DNA of 64,000 nt from Rhizobium giardinii bv. giardinii H152 (GTDB lineage Bacteria; Pseudomonadota; Alphaproteobacteria; Rhizobiales; Rhizobiaceae): contig NZ_KB902724.1 in NCBI RefSeq assembly GCF_000379605.1, positions 165,868 to 229,867 on the forward strand, written 5' to 3'. Every line of letters begins with the position of its first letter. Position 1 is the first letter of the stretch. Shown here in pieces: positions 57,920 to 64,000 of the stretch. A program made the translations under genes and the position numbers. The notes beneath the pieces are model-generated. The model saw only the letters and a list, made by a program, of their open reading frames with translations. It was not told the DNA's origin and ran no database searches.

Positions 57920-59197
57920 ATGGGTGAATTCATCATCAAGATGCCGGATGTCGGCGAAGGCGTGGCCGAGGCCGAGCTCGTCGAATGGCATGTGAAACCA
58001 GGCGATCCCGTTCGTGAGGACATGGTGCTGGCAGCCGTCATGACCGACAAGGCGACGGTCGAGATACCCTCGCCGGTGACAGGCACGGTTCTGTGGCTGG
58101 GGGCAGAGATTGGCGATACCGTTGCCGTCAAGGCGCCGCTGCTGCGCATCCAGGTGGCAGGTGAGGGGGGCGAGGTCACTGCTGCTCCGATGCCGGAAAC
58201 GGTGACCATGGACACCATCGAGGAGCAATCTCCCGCCGCGAAGGTGGAAAGCCCGCCGTCAGTCGAGGTGAAGAGACCAGTGCAGCCCGCACCAGTCGCC
58301 CGTGCCGTGGTGCAGTCGCCGGCAGACAAGCCGCTTGCCTCGCCGGCCGTTCGCCTTCGGGCGCAGGAGAGCGGCATCGACCTGCGTCAGGTCCCGGGCA
58401 CCGGGCCAGCAGGACGCATCACTCACGACGACCTCGACCGGTTTCTTGCGCGTGGCGCTCAGCCCTCGGTCACGCCGGCGGGTCTTGCCATGAAAACGGC
58501 GGTCGAGGAGATCAAGGTCACCGGCCTTCGCCGCCGTATCTCCGAAAAGATGGTGCTCGCCACCTCGCGCATTCCCCACATCACCTATGTGGAGGAGATC
58601 GACGTCACTGATCTCGAAGATCTGCGGACGACCATGAACGCCAGCCGCAAACCGGACCAGACGAAGCTGACGATTCTGCCCTTTCTGATGCGGGCGATTG
58701 TGAAAGCGGTCGCGGAGCAACCAGGCGTGAACGCCACTTTCGATGACGATGCCGGCATCATCACGCGCCACGGTGCCGTCCACATCGGCATTGCGACCCA
58801 GACGCCGGCGGGCCTCACCGTCCCGGTCGTGCGTCATGCCGAAGCGCGCAACATCTGGAATTGCGCCACCGAACTGGTGCGCCTTGCGGAAGCGGCAAGA
58901 ACTGGATCCGCCCTGCGCGAAGAGCTTTCCGGCTCGACGATCACCATCACCTCGCTCGGGGCCATGGGCGGCATCGCGACGACGCCGATCATCAATCACC
59001 CTGAAGTGGCCATTGTCGGCGTCAACAAGATCATGACGCGTCCCATGTGGGACGGCAGCCAGTTCATTCCGCGCAAGATGATGAACCTGTCGTCGAGCTT
59101 CGATCACCGGGTCGTGGACGGCTGGGACGCGGCGGCCTTCGTCCAGCGGCTCAAGGTGCTGCTCGAAACCCCCGCGCTGATTTTCATTGAAAGCTGA
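57920..59197 (+). CDS. bkdB: Branched-chain 2-oxoacid dehydrogenase E2 (lipoamide acyltransferase)
   Basis: 425 residues. One lipoyl domain with Lys44 in '[13 protein letters not shown]', a Pro/Ala/Val linker, an E3-binding domain (~135-172, '[20 protein letters not shown]'), and the catalytic domain ending with '[20 protein letters not shown]' (His and Asp of the active site). It transfers the acyl group to CoA. It forms the core of the complex with BkdA1, BkdA2 and LpdV. Confidence 0.95.
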   Translation: MGEFIIKMPDVGEGVAEAELVEWHVKPGDPVREDMVLAAVMTDKATVEIPSPVTGTVLWLGAEIGDTVAVKAPLLRIQVAGEGGEVTAAPMPETVTMDTIEEQSPAAKVESPPSVEVKRPVQPAPVARAVVQSPADKPLASPAVRLRAQESGIDLRQVPGTGPAGRITHDDLDRFLARGAQPSVTPAGLAMKTAVEEIKVTGLRRRISEKMVLATSRIPHITYVEEIDVTDLEDLRTTMNASRKPDQTKLTILPFLMRAIVKAVAEQPGVNATFDDDAGIITRHGAVHIGIATQTPAGLTVPVVRHAEARNIWNCATELVRLAEAARTGSALREELSGSTITITSLGAMGGIATTPIINHPEVAIVGVNKIMTRPMWDGSQFIPRKMMNLSSSFDHRVVDGWDAAAFVQRLKVLLETPALIFIES

Positions 59198-59201
59198 TGC
59201 C

Positions 59202-60590
59202 ATGAAAGAGATCGTCTGCAAACTTCTGGTCATCGGCGCCGGTCCCGGTGGCTATATCTGCGCCATTCGCGCCGGGCAGCTTGGGGTCGATACCGTCATC
59301 GTCGAAGCCGTCAAAGCCGGCGGCACTTGCCTCAACATCGGCTGCATCCCGTCCAAGGCGCTTATCCACGCTGCCGAGGAATTCGAAAAAGTCAGTCATA
59401 TGGCCGGCGCGAAAAGCCCACTCGGCATCAGCGTCGAGGGTCCAAAGCTCGATCTGACCAAAACCGTTGCCTGGAAAGATGGCATCGTTGGCCGGCTGAA
59501 CAGCGGTGTGCTCGGCCTGTTGCGCAAGGCCAAGGTCAAGATCGTCCACGGACGGGCAACCTTCCGCGACGGTAAGACGGTCGAGGTTGAGACGGAAACG
59601 GGAACGCAGGTCATCCGCGCCGAGACGGTGGTGATCGCGACTGGCTCCGAGCCGGTGGAACTGCCGTCGCTGCCCTTCGGAGGGCCGGTCATATCCTCGA
59701 CCGAGGCGCTGTCGTTGAAAGCCGTGCCCCAGAAACTCGTCGTCGTGGGCGGCGGCTATATCGGGTTGGAACTTGGGATTGCCTTCGCCAAGATGGGCTC
59801 TGCGGTGACGGTCGTCGAAGCGACGCCGCAACTCCTGCCGCAATATGATGCCGAACTGGTAAAGCCCGTTGTCAAGCGGCTGGGCGAACTGGGTGTGCGG
59901 GTCGTGACCGGCGCGAAGGCCAGGGGGCTTTCCGGTGAAACGCTGCTTATCGAAACCACCGAGGGCGAGGAGCGGCTTGCTGCCGACAAAATCCTCGTGA
60001 CCGTCGGGCGCAAGCCGCGTACCGAAGGCTGGGGGTTGGACGAACTCGACCTCGACCGCGCTGGCAAATTCCTGCGCATTGACGAGCGCTGCCGGACGTC
60101 GATGCGCGGCGTCCATGCCATTGGCGATATCACCGGCGAGCCGATGCTGGCCCACCGCGCCATGGCGCAGGGCGAAATGGTTGCCGAAATCGTGGCGGGA
60201 AAGAAGCGAACATGGGACAAGCGCTGCATCCCGGCGGTCTGCTTCACCGACCCGGAAATCGTCACCGCCGGCTTTTCGCCGGACGAGGCGAGGGCGCAAG
60301 GTTTTGAAATCCGCGTCGGGCAGTTTCCGTTCAACGCCAACGGCCGGGCCATGACCACGCTTTCCGAGGATGGATTCGTTCGGGTGGTGGCGCGCGCGGA
60401 CACCAATCTCATCCTCGGAATTCAGGCCGTCGGCGCCGGCGTCTCCGAACTGTCGAGCACCTTTGCGCTGGCAATCGAAATGGGCGCGCGCCTGGAAGAC
60501 GTCGCCGCAACGATCCACGCGCACCCGACGCGCAGCGAAGGCTTCCAGGAAGCCGCTTTGAAAGCCCTTGGCCATGCCCTCCACATCTGA
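59202..60590 (+). CDS. lpdV: Dihydrolipoyl dehydrogenase (E3) of the BCKDH complex
   Basis: 462 residues from the ATG at 59202. FAD loop '[19 protein letters not shown]', redox disulfide Cys43/Cys48 in '[15 protein letters not shown]', NAD loop '[19 protein letters not shown]', and the C-terminal His-Glu in '[15 protein letters not shown]'. It reoxidises the lipoyl group. Its end overlaps the next gene by 17 bases. Confidence 0.95.
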   Translation: MKEIVCKLLVIGAGPGGYICAIRAGQLGVDTVIVEAVKAGGTCLNIGCIPSKALIHAAEEFEKVSHMAGAKSPLGISVEGPKLDLTKTVAWKDGIVGRLNSGVLGLLRKAKVKIVHGRATFRDGKTVEVETETGTQVIRAETVVIATGSEPVELPSLPFGGPVISSTEALSLKAVPQKLVVVGGGYIGLELGIAFAKMGSAVTVVEATPQLLPQYDAELVKPVVKRLGELGVRVVTGAKARGLSGETLLIETTEGEERLAADKILVTVGRKPRTEGWGLDELDLDRAGKFLRIDERCRTSMRGVHAIGDITGEPMLAHRAMAQGEMVAEIVAGKKRTWDKRCIPAVCFTDPEIVTAGFSPDEARAQGFEIRVGQFPFNANGRAMTTLSEDGFVRVVARADTNLILGIQAVGAGVSELSSTFALAIEMGARLEDVAATIHAHPTRSEGFQEAALKALGHALHI

Positions 60591-61683
60591 ACCCGTTTCT
60601 CTCGGCGCTGCGCCGCAAACACTGGTCGATCGCGATGGCGCGCTTGGCCGTATCCGGCTCAATCGTCCAAAAGCGCTGAACAGCCTGACGCTTGAGATGG
60701 TCCGCGACATCGAAGCTGCGCTTGACCGGTTCGAGTACGATCCGGCCATTACCGCTGTTCTTGTTACAGGCGAGGGCGAGCGCGGCCTTTGCGCCGGCGG
60801 CGATATCCGCGCCATCTATGAGGCCGGAAAGGCCGGGTCGGGATTGCCGGCAACCTTCTGGCGTGAAGAGTACCGTCTCAATGCCCGGATCGGCCGCTAT
60901 TCCAGACCCTATATCGCCTTTATGGATGGAATCGTCATGGGTGGCGGTGTCGGCATCTCCGTCTATGGCAGCCACCGTATCGTGACGGAGCGAACCCGTT
61001 TTGCAATGCCGGAAACCGGCATCGGCTTTTTCCCCGATATCGGTGCGTCCTGGTTCCTGACCCGCCAGAGCCACGAACTTGGGACTTATGTTGCGCTTGC
61101 TGGCGAGCCGCTCGGCGCCGCCGATGTCATTATGGTCGGCCTCGCAGATCGTTTTGTTCCGTCGGAACGCCTGCCGGCCCTCGCGGAGGCTTTGGCGGGT
61201 CTTCCAGCGGAAGCCGCGAGTGAAGTGATATCCGCGCGCATCCAGGATTTTTCGGCCGCGCCACCTGCAGGCGCACTCGAACCGCATCGGCAGGCGATCG
61301 ATCGCCTGTTCGCCTTCGATACGATGGAGGAGATAGTCGAAGCCCTGCGTCGGGATGGCAGCCCGTTCGCCGAAAAAGCCCTTGTCGTCCTTGCGGCAAA
61401 ATCACCGCTCAGCCTCAAGGTCACGCTTCGCCTGCTGAGGCTCGGACGGCAGACAGCACGCCTGGAATCCTGTCTCGAACGGGAGTTCGCCGCGACCGCG
61501 GCGGTGCTGCGCAGCCAGGACTTCTACGAAGGCGTGCGCGCGGCCGTCATCGACAAGGACCGCAATCCGCAATGGCATCCCGGCCGTCTTGGTGACGTCA
61601 CCGAAACGCAGGTCGCTGCCTACTTTCAACCATCTGCCCATCCGCTTTTTTCGGACACGAATGAGGGAGGACCCCGCGCATGA
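60574..61683 (+). CDS. 3-hydroxyisobutyryl-CoA hydrolase (crotonase fold)
   Basis: 369 residues, longer than simple hydratases and typical of HIBYL-CoA hydrolase. '[18 protein letters not shown]' (oxyanion hole) and '[18 protein letters not shown]', then '[20 protein letters not shown]' with the catalytic Glu/Asp pair. It frees 3-hydroxyisobutyrate in valine breakdown, the substrate of the next gene. The start overlaps lpdV; the end overlaps mmsB by ATGA. Confidence 0.9.
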   Translation: MPSTSEPVSLGAAPQTLVDRDGALGRIRLNRPKALNSLTLEMVRDIEAALDRFEYDPAITAVLVTGEGERGLCAGGDIRAIYEAGKAGSGLPATFWREEYRLNARIGRYSRPYIAFMDGIVMGGGVGISVYGSHRIVTERTRFAMPETGIGFFPDIGASWFLTRQSHELGTYVALAGEPLGAADVIMVGLADRFVPSERLPALAEALAGLPAEAASEVISARIQDFSAAPPAGALEPHRQAIDRLFAFDTMEEIVEALRRDGSPFAEKALVVLAAKSPLSLKVTLRLLRLGRQTARLESCLEREFAATAAVLRSQDFYEGVRAAVIDKDRNPQWHPGRLGDVTETQVAAYFQPSAHPLFSDTNEGGPRA

Positions 61684-62576
61684 CATCCATCGGCTTTATC
61701 GGTCTCGGCCACATGGGTGGCCCGATGGCGGCCAATCTGGTCAAGGCCGGATACACGGTCAGGGGCTTCGACCTGTCGCAGGCATTGCTGGAGCAGGCAC
61801 GGCAAACCGGCGTGATTCCGTGTGCGTCCCTCGCCGAGACAGTAGATGCCGTAGATACGGTCATCACCATGCTGCCTGCCGGTAAACACGTGCTGTCTGT
61901 GTGGGAGGAACTGGTGGTCTCCGTGCCCTCCGGCACACTGCTCATCGACTGCTCGACCGTCGACATCGACAGTGCCCGCAAGGCGCATGCCATGGCTGCG
62001 GCGGAAAATTGTCCTTCTCTCGACGCACCGGTTTCCGGGGGCACCGGCGGGGCGGCGGCGGGCACGCTGACCTTCATGATCGGTGGTCACGAAAACGTCT
62101 TCGCCAAGGGACAACCCATATTCGCGGCAATGGGCAAGCGCATCATCCACTGCGGCGGCGCGACGGCGGGTCAGGCGGCAAAGATCTGCAACAACATGAT
62201 CCTCGGTATCAGCATGATCGCCGTTGGTGAGGCCTTCGTGCTCGGTGAGAAGCTCGGCCTCACACATCAGGCGCTTTTTGACGTGGCGTCTGTCTCCTCG
62301 GGCCAGTGCTGGTCGCTTACCACCTATTGCCCCGTGCCCGGTCCGGTTCCCACCTCGCCGGCCAACAACGACTACCAGCCCGGTTTTGCCGGAGCGCTGA
62401 TGTTGAAGGACCTGAAACTCTCACAGGAGGCGGCGGCAGCGACCGGAGCGACGACGCCGCTCGGCGCCAAGGCCACGGAACTCTATCGACTGTTCAATGA
62501 ACTCGGAAACGCCGACAAGGACTTTTCGGGTATCATCAACCTGTTGCGCGAAAAATCAGGCGGCGGAGCCGCGTGA
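61680..62576 (+). CDS. mmsB: 3-hydroxyisobutyrate dehydrogenase
   Basis: 298 residues. 'IGFIGLGHMGGPMAANLVKA' is the NAD loop of the beta-hydroxyacid dehydrogenase family. 'DAPVSGGTGGAAAGTLTFMI' is the substrate site, and the catalytic Lys is in 'GQAAKICNNMILG'. It oxidises 3-hydroxyisobutyrate to methylmalonate semialdehyde. The next enzyme, MmsA, is not in the window. Confidence 0.94.
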   Translation: MTSIGFIGLGHMGGPMAANLVKAGYTVRGFDLSQALLEQARQTGVIPCASLAETVDAVDTVITMLPAGKHVLSVWEELVVSVPSGTLLIDCSTVDIDSARKAHAMAAAENCPSLDAPVSGGTGGAAAGTLTFMIGGHENVFAKGQPIFAAMGKRIIHCGGATAGQAAKICNNMILGISMIAVGEAFVLGEKLGLTHQALFDVASVSSGQCWSLTTYCPVPGPVPTSPANNDYQPGFAGALMLKDLKLSQEAAAATGATTPLGAKATELYRLFNELGNADKDFSGIINLLREKSGGGAA

Positions 62577-62616
62577 GGGATCCAGCCTGCGGCCGTGAAA
62601 ATTCAGGAGCAAGACA

Positions 62617-63387
62617 ATGGAAAGACCGATCATCATCGAACAGCAGGACCGGGTCGTGATCATTACGTTGAACCGGCCCGCTGCCCGCAATGCGCTGAAT
62701 TCGGAGATCATGCACGCGCTGGCAGCCGAACTCGCGCCATTTGACCGCGACCCGGGCGTCGGCTGTTTCGTGCTGAAAGGCTCGGACAAGGCTTTTGCCG
62801 CGGGCGCCGACATCAAGGAAATGGCCGACAAATCCTTCTCCGACATGTTCGGTGACGACTTCTTCGCAGCCTGGGATCGCTTCGCTTCCTTCCGCACGCC
62901 GAAGATCGCCGCCGTGTCGGGCTACGCGCTCGGCGGCGGCTGCGAGCTGGCAATGATGTGCGACATCATCTTCGCCGCCGACACGGCCATGTTCGGCCAA
63001 CCCGAAATCAAGCTTGGCGTGATGCCCGGAATGGGCGGCTCCCAGCGGCTGACGAAACTCGTCGGCAAATCGAAGGCGATGGACATGATCCTCACCGGAC
63101 GGATGATGGACGCGACGGAGGCCGAACGCTGCGGCCTCGTCGCGCGTGTCGTTCCGGCAGACAAGCTGATGGATGAAACACTGGCTGCTGCCCGCACCAT
63201 TGCCGGCTACGGCAAGGCCGCAACCATGGCCGCGCGCGAAGCCGTTGATCGCGCCCTTGAAGGGGGGTTGCGCGAGGGCCTCCTTTTCGAGCGGCGCCTG
63301 TTTCACTCGCTCTTTGCAACCGCTGATCAGAAGGAAGGCATGACGGCGTTTATCGAGAAGCGGGACCCGAAGTTTCAGGGAAAATAA
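62617..63387 (+). CDS. Enoyl-CoA hydratase
   Basis: 256 residues, crotonase family. '[18 protein letters not shown]', '[19 protein letters not shown]' and '[19 protein letters not shown]' with the two catalytic Glu in the 'GCELAMM' and '[19 protein letters not shown]' regions. It hydrates methacrylyl-CoA and tiglyl-CoA between the dehydrogenase and the HIBYL-CoA hydrolase or SDR steps. It is the last gene of the operon; no clear terminator follows. Confidence 0.93.
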   Translation: MERPIIIEQQDRVVIITLNRPAARNALNSEIMHALAAELAPFDRDPGVGCFVLKGSDKAFAAGADIKEMADKSFSDMFGDDFFAAWDRFASFRTPKIAAVSGYALGGGCELAMMCDIIFAADTAMFGQPEIKLGVMPGMGGSQRLTKLVGKSKAMDMILTGRMMDATEAERCGLVARVVPADKLMDETLAAARTIAGYGKAATMAAREAVDRALEGGLREGLLFERRLFHSLFATADQKEGMTAFIEKRDPKFQGK

Positions 63388-63571
63388 TCCCTCTCCCCAG
63401 AAAACAGGCGGCGACAGCAATGGTTCAGGCGGGTCGGCTATCAGCCGTCACCGCCTTTACGCGTTTCCCAAGGCGGCAAGAAACCTGCTGTCCCCACGCA
63501 CCCCTCATCGTACTTCAACCACACGTCGCATGCAGTCCAGAATAGGACCAATCTGATACCGCATCAACGCG

Positions 63572-63590
63572 TATGAAAATGAATTTCATA
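63572..63590. promoter_or_regulatory. Operator-like inverted repeat before the Gfo/Idh gene
   Basis: TATGAAA and TTTCATA flank a 5-base spacer (ATGAA), about 95 bases before the ATG at 63685, in an AT-rich segment. Such a TGAAA-N5-TTTCA symmetry is a plausible dimeric repressor site; the regulator is not in the window. Confidence 0.5.
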
Positions 63591-63684
63591 AAATAAAAAT
63601 TTTAGCGGATTTCAGTTGACGATGGTGAAAATCTGCCTCAGTCTGAGAAAATAAATTACGATACAAACGGGGAATACCAGAAGA

Positions 63685-64000
63685 ATGAAAGTCGGCATCA
63701 TCGGGCTCGGATTCCGGCTGGGCTATCTGGGCTATGTCTTCAAGGCTATGGATGAAAGCTTCGAGATCGCCGGTTATGTCGATCCGAAACCGGCCGGCCT
63801 GTCTGGTCTTGTGGAAAAAGGCATTTCCGCCGGCACCGCCTATGAGACCCCCGAAGAGCTGATCGCCAACGAAAAGCTCGATCTTCTGATGATCGGTTCG
63901 CCGAACCACATGCACCTTGATCATATCCGCATCGGACTGCAGTCCGGCCTCAAGGTCTTCAGCGAAAAACCGATTGTCACGACCGTCGAGGAAAGCCTGG
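63685..64000 (+). CDS. Gfo/Idh/MocA family oxidoreductase, cut by the window end
   Basis: The first 105 residues are present. 'MKVGIIGLGFRLGYLGYVFK' is the Rossmann NAD loop, and 'LLMIGSPNHMHLDHIRIGL' with 'GLKVFSEKPIVTTVEESL' carries the E-K-P motif of Gfo/Idh/MocA dehydrogenases. These act on inositols and sugars. The AT-rich promoter and an inverted repeat precede it, so it starts a new unit, probably a sugar or inositol locus continuing to the right. Confidence 0.88.
   Translation, partial: MKVGIIGLGFRLGYLGYVFKAMDESFEIAGYVDPKPAGLSGLVEKGISAGTAYETPEELIANEKLDLLMIGSPNHMHLDHIRIGLQSGLKVFSEKPIVTTVEESL

Noticed and set aside
59184-60815. 543-residue open frame on the minus strand, opposite lpdV
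   Set aside because: The plus strand encodes a complete lipoamide dehydrogenase with all motifs; the antisense frame has none.

Overview
The window is a gene-dense, GC-rich stretch of a fast-growing alphaproteobacterium of the Rhizobiaceae (Rhizobium, Agrobacterium, Ensifer or Shinella group). This placement rests on the set of gene families seen: FnrN with its N-terminal cysteine motif, fixNOQP-fixGHIS, QuiC1, DmeR-DmeF, BioR with its TTATCTATAA sites, a bioBFDA-bioZ operon and thiCOSGED. No rRNA, tRNA, phage, replication or conjugation gene was found. The make-up (catabolic and vitamin operons, TA modules, gene remnants) would fit a chromid or megaplasmid, but that is inference.

Layout. 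1-1.2 kb: 3' part of a secreted beta-helix/RTX-like protein. 1.2-11 kb: microaerobic respiration module, with a broken hemN remnant, fnrN, a hemerythrin-like gene, fixNOQP (cbb3 oxidase) and fixGHIS (its maturation and copper supply). Two FNR/FixK boxes are visible, one shared by fixN and the divergent hemerythrin gene, one lodged in a 42-bp palindrome before fixG. 11.5-13.3 kb: queCDE (preQ0 synthesis). 13.4-14.1 kb: a PemK-like/Phd-like toxin-antitoxin pair. 14.4-21.1 kb: quiC1, a shikimate/quinate dehydrogenase and a complete TRAP transporter in one operon, divergent from a TetR regulator with a perfect palindrome between them. 21.1-24.6 kb: an MFS transporter, dmeRF (Ni/Co efflux) and a secreted DUF922 protein. 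24.6-27 kb: decayed DNA with a frameshifted aminotransferase. 27-31.4 kb: a triple-GAF histidine kinase, a lone receiver and a receiver-adenylate cyclase with overlapping ends. 31.4-38.2 kb: mixed small genes, a PhyH-type dioxygenase, a cupin, an omega-aminotransferase, DUF992 and a hotdog thioesterase.

38.6-44.1 kb: thiCOSGED on the minus strand behind a clear TPP riboswitch. 44.2-50.2 kb: bioR and bioBFDAZ, with four BioR boxes including one inside the bioB coding sequence. 50.5-51.2 kb: HigBA. 51.2-63.4 kb: an AraC regulator and a ten-gene branched-chain amino acid degradation operon (BCKDH E1alpha, E1beta, E2, E3, acyl-CoA dehydrogenase, hydratases, 3-hydroxyisobutyryl-CoA hydrolase, 3-hydroxyisobutyrate dehydrogenase, SDR, thiolase). 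The window ends inside a Gfo/Idh/MocA oxidoreductase.

The genes therefore form a set of self-contained, individually regulated modules: oxygen-responsive respiration, quinate/shikimate use, metal efflux, cAMP signalling, thiamine and biotin synthesis, and Val/Ile/Leu breakdown. I saw no clearly new defence or mobile system. The most noteworthy signals are regulatory: the FNR box in a hairpin loop, the intragenic BioR box, and the DmeR operator over the start codon. The GAF-kinase to adenylate-cyclase cassette also stands out.
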